From: Bog-793 sp963785415 | Lineage (GTDB): Bacteria > Actinomycetota > Acidimicrobiia > Acidimicrobiales > Bog-793 | Length of the DNA: 64,000 bases | Assembly: GCA_963785415.1 (NCBI GenBank) | Contig: CAWAVB010000001.1 | Span: forward strand, 124,001 to 188,000 | Direction: 5' to 3' | In this document: one piece after another, positions 55,033-63,645 of the stretch | How positions within the stretch are numbered: position 1 is the stretch's first letter | Layout: each line of letters opens with the position of its first letter | Translations under genes and position numbers: made by a program | The notes under the pieces: model-generated | The model's input: only the letters and a program-made list of their open reading frames with translations | What the model was told of the DNA's origin: nothing | Databases searched by the model: none

Positions 55033-55393
55033 TGCAGATTCAACCTCGCTGAGACCGCTTCGTGATGCCGACGATCCAGAAGCGCGATTGCTCGGTGCAT
55101 CGGGAGTTGGTCCCACCTAGCCGATCGTCGTTGCGCACGCGAGAAGGTGAATCATGTCGTGCATGCGAAGTCAATAGGTCATGCTGTGGTCGACTGGGCC
55201 ATCGACTTCTCCCATCCGAATCATGGAGATCGAATCTCAGGCCCACTTAGTCGTGGTCGTTGCATTCAGCCACATTCGAGATGTGTGTACAGGTCATGCG
55301 ATTGGCTGAGAACACAGACCTCGTGAGGGATTCGCGAGATCTCCTCGGGGGAGAGTGCTCCGATTTCCAACTGGCGCGCGCTCCTGTCTTCGA

Positions 55394-55537
55394 TCAGCAT
55401 TCACACCGACGCCGCACCGACTGGACTGAGATGTCGAAGTCCGACGGCACCTCAGCGATCGAGAGATCACCTCGACGGGCGACCGTGACGACATCTCGCT
55501 TGAATTCCGGAGGGACCTTCTCTCGCATGGCTTCCAT
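55394..55537 (-). pseudogene. Transposase OrfA fragment
   Basis: A 47-residue frame reading KVPPEFKRDVVTVARRGDLS and EVPSDFDISVQSVRR matches the N-terminal HTH of IS3-type OrfA (YPPEFRRDVVAVARRGxLTxxEVAxDFGIS). It stops where the conserved sequence should continue, and no OrfB follows. The 31-base repeat lies 27 bases outside its start, where the IS end would be. Confidence 0.6.
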
Positions 55538-55563
55538 ATTTCTCGTGAGGTGGCCCCCGCAAG

Positions 55564-55594
55564 AAGGATGTCAACCAGAGCTGCAGGAGACCCG
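55564..55594 (+). repeat. 31-base direct repeat, copy 2 (other copy 42017-42047)
   Basis: Matches 42017-42047 at 28 of 31 positions. Its place just before the OrfA relic start suggests it is the left end of that insertion sequence. Confidence 0.6.
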
Positions 55595-55711
55595 GTATCG
55601 GAAAATGCGCTCCCGAACGAGCACCAAGGACTTGTCCCAAAGCCGATCGGGCATCAGTTGATTCCATCACGCACCTGGGGTATATGGGGCGTACGAAGTG
55701 TGCTCGGTGTG

Positions 55712-56251
55712 CTAAGAGTGCTGCTTTTGCACATCCCAGGCGTGATGGATGGGATCGTGGATCATATAACGGGAGAGAGTGTCAACGCTGAAGGACGCCC
55801 CGTCACTTCGACGGCCGGATCGAAGCCAGGACGGACCAGACACTCCGTCGAGCGCTGACGCCATCGACTCGGCGGCAAGGGCGAGCTCAGCAGCGGCCAC
55901 CTCGGGAGCTTGTTGCTCGTAGGAATGAGCGATTGCGGCGGTGTCCTGGTCCCAATACTCAAACAGCGGATCGTCTTCAGTCAGCATGCGTTCGATCCGT
56001 GTTCTGTAGATCCGATAGAGGTCGCGCACGTGACATGCGTACTCCAGAGTCGACCACGTTGATTCGTTGGGACGACCCGGTCGAATGGTGCCATTGCGCC
56101 GGAATCTTTCCCATACCTGCGCGTTGTCTCGAATTAGACCGGCGACATCTTCAGCTTCGCACTTGCTTGCGTCAAAGCCGCACTCGGGACAGGCTCGCTC
56201 GAGGATCCACATCCAGTCCTTCGTGTCGGGATCAATCACACGAGTCAGCAT
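55712..56251 (-). CDS. DinB/MDMPI-like family protein
   Basis: A 179-residue all-helical protein. The start segment CPECGFDASKCEAEDVAGLI, the middle STWSTLEYACHVRDLYRIY (conserved metal-site His) and the end YMIHDPIHHAWDV (second and third His) fit the DinB four-helix metal-binding fold common in actinobacteria, related to mycothiol-dependent enzymes. The ATG at 56251 is chosen because the conserved region starts 16 residues later; GTG 56278 is possible. The substrate is unknown. Confidence 0.75.
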   Translation of the reverse strand: MLTRVIDPDTKDWMWILERACPECGFDASKCEAEDVAGLIRDNAQVWERFRRNGTIRPGRPNESTWSTLEYACHVRDLYRIYRTRIERMLTEDDPLFEYWDQDTAAIAHSYEQQAPEVAAAELALAAESMASALDGVSGPSWLRSGRRSDGASFSVDTLSRYMIHDPIHHAWDVQKQHS

Positions 56252-56418
56252 ACGACTGCTGACTTTGTCGGGGAGCACCAGTTCGAATGGGCTACTTGAC
56301 CCACCGACAGACCGCCCCGACGTTGGGCTGGAGGCTTCGGCGCGATCTTTGGGCGGGCATCTGCTGCTGCTCCGCCCGGGCGCGCCGAACCGGCGATATG
56401 GGGCAGGGGGACAGGCAA

Positions 56419-56784
56419 CTACTCCTCGCCAGAGAATCGCTCCCACGCTGACTGTCGAGCCATTCCCAAGGACGCTCCGATGGCAGCCCACGTGGCACCA
56501 AGTTCTCTCGCCCTCTTCACGAAGCGGGAGAGATTCCGTTCGACCTGCGCACCTGCGGCCGCCATCCGAGGGAGGCTCGCAAGTACTCCGTCGAGGTCAA
56601 GGTCCTCTTCCCAAGATGTCATGCGTGGTGGCAAAGAGGGTGGGCTGCTGATGACCTGGCGACATAGTTCCACGCACTCATCACAGATGAAGACCCCCGG
56701 ACCAGCGACCAACTTCGCAACTTCGTTGCTCGGTTTCAGGCAAAACGAGCAGGATGCAGTTACGCCCCCTTCGGTGACGGCCAC
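56419..56784 (-). CDS. ClpX-type C4 zinc-finger protein with C-terminal helix-turn-helix-like tail
   Basis: A 121-residue protein. Near the N-terminus CSFCLKPSNEVAKLVAGPG followed by ICDECVELC is the ClpX zinc-binding domain, here without the ClpX ATPase. The C-terminus RELGATWAAIGASLGMARQS resembles a helix-turn-helix. Such stand-alone zinc-finger proteins may be adaptors or regulators. The GTG at 56784 has AAGGA upstream; a longer form from ATG 56877 is possible. Confidence 0.65.
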   Translation of the reverse strand: MAVTEGGVTASCSFCLKPSNEVAKLVAGPGVFICDECVELCRQVISSPPSLPPRMTSWEEDLDLDGVLASLPRMAAAGAQVERNLSRFVKRARELGATWAAIGASLGMARQSAWERFSGEE

Positions 56785-56971
56785 GAGTTTGTCCTTGCGT
56801 CGGCAGTCTTCTGTTGTCAGGACGCACCTTACGCTGTCAGGGATCTCCTGACAAGAGGAGTTTGCAGACCGCCCCACTCGTGCCGTTACACGGGTGATCT
56901 TTCAGGCTTCGGCTTCAACGATGCAACCACGTCCTGGCTCGCGTGTCCAACCTTTCGCGGGAGCTGCCCGG

Positions 56972-58303
56972 TCAACTTTCCTTCGTCAATCCTTCAACGA
57001 GTTCTTTGAAGATGTGGGCTCGCTCGAAGTCGGCGAGAGCTTCCGCGTTGTCGCGTTGGCGGCGAAGGAGGGGCAGGAACTCCTCGTCGGTCTGAAAGAA
57101 CCCGCAACCCTCGCAGATCGTCTGGTAACTGCAGTCGAGCTGCGCGGGGCGGGTGCAATGGCCGTCCGCCAACTGGCGACGGTGGGTCTGAGCGCCGAGG
57201 TCGTCGTCGACGCAAAGCGGGACGCCGACACTTTCGACGACCCGCGTGGCTCGGAAGTACTGCTCGGCGACAGAGTCGTTCGAGATGCGCGCATAGACGA
57301 GCGTCATGCGCGGCGAACGGTGACCAAGCATCGCCGCGATCGCTTCGAGGCTCATTCCCCGGTTGATGCAATGCGTGGCGAGCGTGTGGCGCAGCTGATG
57401 GGGGTGGACGTGGCCGATCCCGGCGCGCTTCGCGACCGACCCCACGTAGCGGTGGATCGTGCGACGGTCGAAGGGCTGTCCGTCGTTGCGCACCACCAGG
57501 AGCCCCGACGGGCTCGGGCCTCTTCGCTCTCGGTAGTCCTCGATCAGCTCGACGAGGACCGGGTGGAGCGGCACCGTCCGGTCGTTGTGGAGCTTTCCGA
57601 TTGGGATCCGCAACCAGTGTTCGCCGCCGAGGCGGAACACCGCGTCGTCACGAAGGCCGCCGATCTCGCCGGCGCGCATCCCGGTGCGGGCGAGGAGCTC
57701 GACGATGAGTCGGCGGCGAAGGTTCGTGTCCTTGGCGAGCGTCGCCATGAACTTCGCGTAAGTCGGGTCGTCCAGAAAGCGCGGCAGCGGCTCGTCAGCC
57801 TTCGGGATGTCGCCGGCGAAGATCGGCACCTTGCGCGGGGCGTCGGGGTAGTCCCACTCGATGATGCGCTCGAAGAACGTGCGCAGCATCCCCAACTTGT
57901 GGCGAATCGTCGCCACCGAGGCGGGCTTGCCGGGGTCCTTGCCAGGCCGCTTGGCCAAGGCGAGCTTGTAGGACTCGATGTGGTGCCGTCCGATCCCGGC
58001 CACCGCGTCGCACGTTGGGTCGACCTCGATGAGGTGGTCACAGAAGACCCGGAGAGCGAGGTTGGCCGCCTCGACCGTGCCAGGCCTCGACGACACCGCG
58101 ATCTGGTCGAGGTAGCTCGTCATCGTCGAGGCGATCCGTGGCGCCCTTTTTGAGATCTCGTCCCAGGTCAGCACCGGTGTGAAGCGGGGCACGGGCGGTG
58201 TGGGCATGCCGATGACACCGGGTGTCCTCGATCTCCTCGGAGCGGGGCGGGAAGGCACCTTTAGTGCAACGGGTGACGTCGTTGGCGCCGCGGCGCGACT
58301 CAT
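56972..58303 (-). CDS. Tyrosine recombinase with C-terminal Cys-containing tail
   Basis: A 443-residue phage-integrase-family recombinase. Catalytic residues: Arg in TGMRAGEIGGL, Lys in PIGKLHNDRTVPL, His and Arg in HPHQLRHTLATH, His in MLGHRSPRMTL and Tyr in VYARISND. After the catalytic domain about 80 residues include CSYQTICEGCGFFQT, a cysteine-bearing extension seen in paired recombinases such as Tn554 TnpB-like proteins. The ATG at 58303 overlaps the upstream recombinase stop (ATGA). With its partner it is the probable integrase of the island. Confidence 0.9.
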   Translation of the reverse strand: MSRAAAPTTSPVALKVPSRPAPRRSRTPGVIGMPTPPVPRFTPVLTWDEISKRAPRIASTMTSYLDQIAVSSRPGTVEAANLALRVFCDHLIEVDPTCDAVAGIGRHHIESYKLALAKRPGKDPGKPASVATIRHKLGMLRTFFERIIEWDYPDAPRKVPIFAGDIPKADEPLPRFLDDPTYAKFMATLAKDTNLRRRLIVELLARTGMRAGEIGGLRDDAVFRLGGEHWLRIPIGKLHNDRTVPLHPVLVELIEDYRERRGPSPSGLLVVRNDGQPFDRRTIHRYVGSVAKRAGIGHVHPHQLRHTLATHCINRGMSLEAIAAMLGHRSPRMTLVYARISNDSVAEQYFRATRVVESVGVPLCVDDDLGAQTHRRQLADGHCTRPAQLDCSYQTICEGCGFFQTDEEFLPLLRRQRDNAEALADFERAHIFKELVEGLTKES

Positions 58304-59340
58304 CGGATCGCCCCGGCGACGAGTTCGGCTTCGAGCACGTCGGCCGCCCGCCGGTACTCGGCAGCCAGCCAGTCGGCGCCTAAGTGGAGGTAGATCTGGG
58401 TCGAGGCGATCGAGCGGTGGCCGGCTTGTGCCTGGAGCGCTTCGAGTGACATGCCCGCTTCGCGAAGGCGCGTGAGACAGGTGTGGCGGAGCTCGTGGCA
58501 GGTGCCGTGCGCGAGCCCGGCCCGTCTTCTCGCCGAGGCGATGACCTCGTCGAGCCCCTCGGTTGACAGTGGGCCGCCGCGGCGCGGGCCTTTCAGGACG
58601 ACGAAGACCCGGTCCGTCGTCGCCTCTTCCGGTCGTTCGCTCTCCAAGTAGGAGGCCAAGGTCGAAAAGAACGTCGGCGACAACGGGACGAGGCGTTCGT
58701 GGCCGCCCCTTCCTTCGGCGACAAAGACACGGCACTCACCGAGCCGGATGTCTTCGAGGCGGAGCCCGAGCACCTCGGAGCGGCGAAGCCCACCCAACAG
58801 CATCGCTTCGACGATCGCTCTGTCGCGGCGTGTCCGCAGCGCCGCAAGGAGGGCGATCGCTTCTTCTGGATCGAGGATCCGCGGCAGGCGACGCACGCCC
58901 CTCACCAACGGCGCGCCTCGCAGCTCTCTTCTGTTGCGCCGTGTCGGCAGGCCGCGCGGCACCGGGTTGGTCTCGATCGGAGTGTCGGCTCGGGCGAGCA
59001 GATATCCATAGAACGCGGAGACGGCCGCCAGCCGACGCATAACCGTCGCCGGTGCGAGCCCCGACGAAGCGTCGGGGAAGCGGACGACGTTCTCTGCGCC
59101 GGGCCGAGCCGTTTGCTGTGCTGTGACGAATTTGATGACGTCGGCCGGCGTCACGTCGATCGGGTCCTTCGCGACGATCGAGAAGAACGTCTTCAAGTCG
59201 TGCGTGTAGGCGCGAACCGTGTTCGGACGGGCGCGGCCCGAACAGAACTCCAAGAACGCGTCGATCAGCTCGTGACCGAGCTCGTAACGGACACCGCCTC
59301 CTTCGCGGGCGGTGCGAGACAGCTGCGGGGTAAAGACCAC
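58300..59340 (-). CDS. Tyrosine recombinase, first of a coupled pair
   Basis: A 346-residue phage-integrase-family recombinase. SAM-like core-binding domain at residues 22-115; catalytic Arg in LLGGLRRSEVLGL, HELRHTCLTRL (His, Arg), QAGHRSIASTQ (His) and Tyr in IYLHLGADW. The usual Lys motif is GRGGHERLVPL, with Arg or His where Lys is typical. Two coupled recombinases resemble Tn554-type or bipartite integration modules. The ATG at 59340 is followed upstream by two 13-base direct repeats. It lies 450 bases from the right attachment site. Confidence 0.9.
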   Translation of the reverse strand: MVFTPQLSRTAREGGGVRYELGHELIDAFLEFCSGRARPNTVRAYTHDLKTFFSIVAKDPIDVTPADVIKFVTAQQTARPGAENVVRFPDASSGLAPATVMRRLAAVSAFYGYLLARADTPIETNPVPRGLPTRRNRRELRGAPLVRGVRRLPRILDPEEAIALLAALRTRRDRAIVEAMLLGGLRRSEVLGLRLEDIRLGECRVFVAEGRGGHERLVPLSPTFFSTLASYLESERPEEATTDRVFVVLKGPRRGGPLSTEGLDEVIASARRRAGLAHGTCHELRHTCLTRLREAGMSLEALQAQAGHRSIASTQIYLHLGADWLAAEYRRAADVLEAELVAGAIR

Positions 59341-59410
59341 GGTCGTCCTCCTGTTCTGGCCTCCCCGCTCGGAGAAAGTCTCCCCGAGCGGTCAGCCGAA
59401 CTGGCGGATC

Positions 59411-59440
59411 ACCCGTATAAGTGGATTACCCGTATAAGTG
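59411..59440 (+). repeat. Two 13-base direct repeats upstream of the recombinases
   Basis: ACCCGTATAAGTG occurs at 59411-59423 and again at 59428-59440, a 17-base period. The location between the recombinase start and the attachment site fits arm-type recombinase binding sites or an operator. TATAAG could also be a -10 element read on the plus strand. Confidence 0.6.
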
Positions 59441-59789
59441 CCGGTCAAGGGCACTATTCGTGTCGTTATCTATGCCCTAGGACGAGACTCCGGATTCACT
59501 CTCCGGAGGATCTCAGTCGACGTGCTGCGCGCTCGTGGAGAGCCCGAAGCGCACGGTCAATCTGACGCGCTCCCGGGATCGTTGGACACCGCATAGAGGA
59601 GGGCCAAGGTGGCACTCATGAGGGTGAACAGTTAGCGGCGAGGCACTGAGACAGCCTGTGCGTGTAGCCATTCGTGCAGCCAGGTTCTCAGACTCGACTG
59701 GACGTGGACAGGCGTCAGGGGACACAAGCACCTGGTCAGAGTCGCTCTGTGGACTTTGATGGACGCCCGGATTCTCGTTCGAGTCACCC

Positions 59790-59829
59790 GGGGGTCAAGG
59801 GGCCCCGGGTTCAAATCCCGGCAGCCGGA
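59790..59829 (+). repeat. attR: partial copy of tRNA-Pro 3' half
   Basis: Forty bases match the tRNA-Pro from the anticodon loop to the discriminator (37 of 40), in direct orientation. Upstream bases show no D-arm or acceptor strand, so it is not a tRNA gene. Homology starting exactly in the anticodon loop is typical of an attachment-site duplication. Confidence 0.8.
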
Positions 59830-60274
59830 CGTAGAAGTCTCAGGTCACGGGGAGCGCCCCCGTCTGACGGGTCGCTCGGATTCTCGAGATGGAGATCCGT
59901 TGTTGCCGGTCTCGGACGAGCGACAGACGAGCGACAGGACTAGCGACTTGAGACTTGGCACGGGCTTCACGTTTCTGTGTGACGCCGAACCGGCGGCGTT
60001 CTTTGACATCCAAAGGGATCACCCAGATGGAAACACGGGATGGTCTCACGTCATCGAGCCCCACCGGGCTAACCGATCGCAACCGAATCCTCTTTGTGTC
60101 AAGGGGGCAGTTCTCGCCAGCATCGAAGCGCGCGAGGTCGACCCGGCGTCGGCCGCCGAAGGTGCATAGGCTTTCGATGGGTCCGGGAGTGACTTCGCCG
60201 AAGAGCCGGCCATCAGGGATGTGAAGCCGACCGCGCTGGCGACCGAGACGCTCCCGATTGTCCTCCCGGGCCCG

Positions 60275-61305
60275 CTATTTGTTCGCGCGTTCGGCGTCGA
60301 TCAGCAGCTGGCGGTAGACGGCGTTGCTGACGTGGCGCTTCAGCGAACGGATCGCTTCCTTCTTCGTCTTTCCCTCGGCGACCTTGCGCTCGAAGTAGGC
60401 GCGTCCGTCCGACCCCGTCTGGCGGATCTGGCAGATGGCGGCCATGTGGATGGCGTGGTTGAGCTGCCGGTTGCCGCGTCGCGACACCCGGTGCACGACG
60501 CGGCCGCCCGACGAGAGCTCGATCGGTGCCGTGCCGTTGTAGGCGGCGAAGGCGTCCCGGCCGGCGAAGCGGCGGGCGTCGCCGGCGTAGCCGACGATCT
60601 CGCTCGCGATGATCGGGCCGATGCCGTAGAGGTCGGTGAGCGAGGTCCCCGAGGCTTTGACCGCGATCGTGATCCGGCGGTGGGACTCCTTCAGCTGCGC
60701 GTCGAGCCGGCGGACGTCCTCCAGAGCTCGAGGGCGAGCTCGTAGCGTGTCTGCTCGACCGGCGTCGCAGGATCGAACCGGTCGAGCAGGCGGACGGCGT
60801 CAGAGGCGTTCATCTCCTTGGAGATCCCGCCCGGCGTGAGGTCGGCGAGCAGGGCGTGGAGCCGACAGACGACCTTGGTGCGAAGGTTGCCGAGGTCCTT
60901 GTTGCGCTTGGCGAGCAGCCGGAGCACCTCGGAGTGGTCGGCCGGCTTCACCGATCGCAGCGCCGGTGCTCGCAGCGCGGCGATCGCGACCGAGAGTGCG
61001 TCGTTCGGGTCGTTCTTGTTCGAGCGACGGGTCGCGAGCACGCGGATGCGCGACGCCAGCGTGGCCGGCACGTCGATGACGTCCTCGCCGGCGTCGACGA
61101 GCTGCTGGGCGAGGAGGTAGCCGAGGCCGCCGGCCGACTCGATCGCCCACGTCCGCGGACCGAGCGGCTCGGCCCACGACAGCAGCCTGGTCGCCTGGTT
61201 TCTCGTCGCGCGCACCGTGATGGACGCGACCTCGCGCTCGTCGCGACCGATCGCGACAGCGGTGTGGGTCGCCTTGTGCGGGTCGACCCCGATGATCACC
61301 GTCAT
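60275..61305 (-). pseudogene. IS110-family transposase with one-base frameshift
   Basis: The N-terminal RuvC-like DEDD domain starts VIIGVDPHKATHTAVAIG, with AIESAGGLGYLLAQQL and NKNDPNDALSVAIAAL. The C-terminal transposase_20 part (IVGYAGDARRFAGRDAF, YNGTAPIELSSGG, RRGNRQLNHAIH) is in another frame. The shift is near 60724, where CTCTGG should read CTCCTGG. Adding one base gives 1032 bases and 343 residues, the normal length. The ATG at 61305 has AGGAGG upstream. IS110 elements lack classical inverted repeats, so the ends are not defined. Confidence 0.85.
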
Positions 61306-61661
61306 GGAGCACCTCCTGGTCGTGGTGGTGGGGACCGCGGGGGCACTCCTGATTGCGACGGTCGTGCACGTTCCTCTTGCGAGCCACTCCGCGGGGAGGC
61401 CCTGGCGAGGCGCTCTTCGGTCGGAAGCCAGGTGGCCGGAGCCACCGGCAGGCACTTTGTGAGCGATCCCGCCAGGGACCTCAGAACGCTACGAAGTCAT
61501 CGAAGCGTTCACCAGAAGTCTCAATCAGGCACTTTGAGTATGCGGGGTGTGATCATGCCCGCAGTGCGTGTCCTCTTCGTGGGCGTCGTGGCGCTCACGG
61601 GTGATGGACCGATTTCAGGAGGTCAGGTCAGATTGCTTCGACTACGCGCCCAGCATCGGCG
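61306..61661. other. Non-coding stretch upstream of the IS110 transposase
   Basis: About 355 bases between the IS110 gene and the GT51 stop. It contains an IS3-type end (61580-61631) and presumably the non-coding end of the IS110 element, which in that family can encode a guide RNA. No gene is seen. Confidence 0.4.
61580..61631 (-). repeat. IS3-type terminal sequence, copy 2 (other copy 43231-43282)
   Basis: Aligns without gaps to 43231-43282 at 41 of 52 positions. There is no transposase sequence next to it, so it is a solo end left from an IS3-family element outside the island. Confidence 0.5.
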
Positions 61662-62387
61662 TCAATGGCGCCGCAATGGTAAGGGGGTCCGGTAGGCAGC
61701 ATCGGCCTGTGCTTCGGTCAGAAGATGGTTGACGACCAATTGGTCAAGGACGTGATGCTGGCGCAGCTTGGCGAGCGCGAAGTGCACGACGGGGTCATAG
61801 GCGGAGGGAGCTTGGGGCAAGCCCGCCAGCATGGCCGCTTCCGCCCAGGTGAGCTCGTCCGGGTTGACGCCGAAGTAACCCCTGGCGGCCGCCACATCGC
61901 CCCAGTAGCCGTTGCCGTAGTAGACCGCGTTGAGATACATATTCAGGATCTCGGGCTTGGAGTAGCTCAGTGCGAGCTTCACTCCGAGGCCGATCTGCTC
62001 CAAAGTGGCGCCGAACCCGCTCGACATGGGGTAGAGCTGCTTGGCCAACTGCTGGGCGATGGTGCTCCCACCCGGGTCGCCGCTCGTGTGCAGGGTTGCC
62101 AGCGCTGCACGTGCCTCGCCGTCGAAAACGTTCAGGAAGACGTTGGAGTAGAAGTGTTCGTCCTCGACCGCGACCACCGCCGCCCCGAGTTTGGCCGGGA
62201 CAGGCAAGGGCCCGATTACCCCATGGTGGGCACGCACGAGGGCGGCTACGCGGGCCTCAGCGTTCCCCACGCCTGGCAGAGCGAGCTCGTATCCGAGCCC
62301 AGCGAGCACTACGGCTGCGACCAAGACGACCACCGTGAGGACGAGCCGCAGCAGGCGCGCCTTTGCCGTCCGCCGTGAACGGCTCAT
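61662..62387 (-). CDS. Monofunctional peptidoglycan glycosyltransferase (GT51)
   Basis: A 241-residue membrane-anchored transglycosylase. A basic N-terminus and one membrane segment (LVLTVVVLVAAVVLAGLGY) precede the GT51 domain. Catalytic Glu is in VVAVEDEHFYSN, followed by GGSTIAQQLAKQL, YSKPEILNMYLNAVYYGNG and AAMLAGLPQAPSAYDP. No transpeptidase domain follows, so it polymerises glycan strands only. The start is ATG at 62387. The amidase gene lies immediately upstream (8 bases), so wall synthesis and hydrolysis are probably co-expressed. Confidence 0.92.
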   Translation of the reverse strand: MSRSRRTAKARLLRLVLTVVVLVAAVVLAGLGYELALPGVGNAEARVAALVRAHHGVIGPLPVPAKLGAAVVAVEDEHFYSNVFLNVFDGEARAALATLHTSGDPGGSTIAQQLAKQLYPMSSGFGATLEQIGLGVKLALSYSKPEILNMYLNAVYYGNGYWGDVAAARGYFGVNPDELTWAEAAMLAGLPQAPSAYDPVVHFALAKLRQHHVLDQLVVNHLLTEAQADAAYRTPLPLRRH

Positions 62388-62395
62388 TCAAGGTG

Positions 62396-63373
62396 TCACG
62401 GCGAGGCAGGGTTGGCAGCACCCGGAGCGAGATACTGCTCGATGGCGTGTGAGATCCCACTGGCCATGGCCTGTTGACCGATGGCGCTGACACTGATCGA
62501 CGCCTCGAAGGGGTCGGTAACAAAGAGTGGCTCGATGAGGGCCCCGGGCATGTCGCTCGGGGTTGAGAACCATCCAGGCGCGGCCGGTCCCAACAAGAGG
62601 AGATGCCCGTAGTCCTGAGCAGCATCATCGAGTGCCGGTGCACCCAAGCCGACATCTGGCATCACGCCGTCGTTCGGCACCCCCCAACCGTGGGAGTTGA
62701 GAGCGGAAAGGACATCGCTTTGGAGCAGGCGGGCCAGGCGGAGGTTTTCGCGCCAGAACGTGCGTGCACGGTCATAAGCAGAGATGCAGCCAGCATTTTG
62801 CGGAGTGCCGCCCGCGTTGAAGTAAATCCCGACCAGGACCACAGCATGAGCCAGGTTGGCGCACCGGTCTCTCACCGCCACGTCGTCGTGCACGCCTTGC
62901 GGAGTGAGGACCCCGCCGGAGAAGTCTTGGGACCCAAGGCGGCCGACGAGCGAGTCGGCGGTCCGCGACACGACCACCGTGTATCCATCGGATCGCAAGA
63001 GCGCCAGCGTGTCCAGCTCGACGCGCAGAGCGAGATCGTCCTCGTAGACGGTTCGGCCAGCCTCCGTCTTCCCCGTCGCGCCTGGGTCGACACCGCCGTG
63101 GCCGGCATCGAGGAAGACCGTCTGGTGGCGGTTACCGCTGGTGGGAGCGAACAGCCTGCACGACCCGGCCTGGAACAGAGCTCGGTCGACCGGCACGCCG
63201 GCGGCGGGCCCCCCTGGGGGGTTGGTGGTGCCAGGCCCGCCTCGAGCGGCCTCCGGCGCATGCTCCCTGGTTAGAGCAGGTATGGCGAAAGCCAACGCGG
63301 CCGCCAACAAGCAGACCGCTGCCGCAACAAAGACCAGCCGAGAGACCACGCCCGGTCTCAGCCGATGATCCAT
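62396..63373 (-). CDS. Secreted N-acetylmuramoyl-L-alanine amidase (Amidase_3)
   Basis: A 325-residue exported amidase cutting the bond between muramic acid and the stem peptide. Signal/anchor segment LVFVAAAVCLLAAALAFAI, then a Pro/Gly linker and the Amidase_3 domain: FLDAGHGGVDPGA (first zinc His), TVYEDDLALRV (Glu ligand) and GALIEPLFVTDPFEA (catalytic Glu). At the third ligand position the usual SIHxN is GIYFNAGG, a His-to-Tyr change that may lower or alter activity. The ATG at 63373 has AGGAG 9 bases upstream and starts the signal peptide; longer forms lack support. Confidence 0.85.
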   Translation of the reverse strand: MDHRLRPGVVSRLVFVAAAVCLLAAALAFAIPALTREHAPEAARGGPGTTNPPGGPAAGVPVDRALFQAGSCRLFAPTSGNRHQTVFLDAGHGGVDPGATGKTEAGRTVYEDDLALRVELDTLALLRSDGYTVVVSRTADSLVGRLGSQDFSGGVLTPQGVHDDVAVRDRCANLAHAVVLVGIYFNAGGTPQNAGCISAYDRARTFWRENLRLARLLQSDVLSALNSHGWGVPNDGVMPDVGLGAPALDDAAQDYGHLLLLGPAAPGWFSTPSDMPGALIEPLFVTDPFEASISVSAIGQQAMASGISHAIEQYLAPGAANPASP

Positions 63374-63645
63374 GACCTGCTCCTGGGGTCGCCCGGGACG
63401 AGCCCTGCCCAACTTCTGAGTGCAACGAGCAACTGCACCACAACGATGATGGTACCGGCGACTCTCGGTGCTGGTATGTCGCCGTTTCTGCCTCGGCACA
63501 TTGCCGCGTTGACGCGTTGACAGTTCTCAGGGATCAGCCATCGGTGACTGGGCCCCAGAAAAGCACGTTGCGCCGTGAAGACGACGACGCGCCAACCAAC
63601 AGTCTCGCTAGCGTTCTGCCGTGAGGCATCGTGGGCGATGACCGT

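Larger units (their letters stand above)
55033..55711. other. IS debris region without an intact gene
   Basis: About 680 bases. The only recognisable items are the OrfA relic at 55394-55537 and the second copy of the 31-base repeat at 55564-55594. The rest shows no coding pattern. Confidence 0.45.
59341..60274. other. Right end of the island and flanking non-coding DNA
   Basis: About 930 bases with no supported gene. It contains the 13-base repeats (59411-59440) and the right attachment site (59790-59829). An open frame crossing the tRNA-like repeat is not credible. Beyond 59830 nothing recognisable is seen until the IS110 gene. Confidence 0.45.

Noticed and set aside
59755..59829. Second tRNA-Pro gene
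   Set aside because: Only the 3' half matches. There is no pairing 5' acceptor strand or D-arm, so it is an attachment-site copy.
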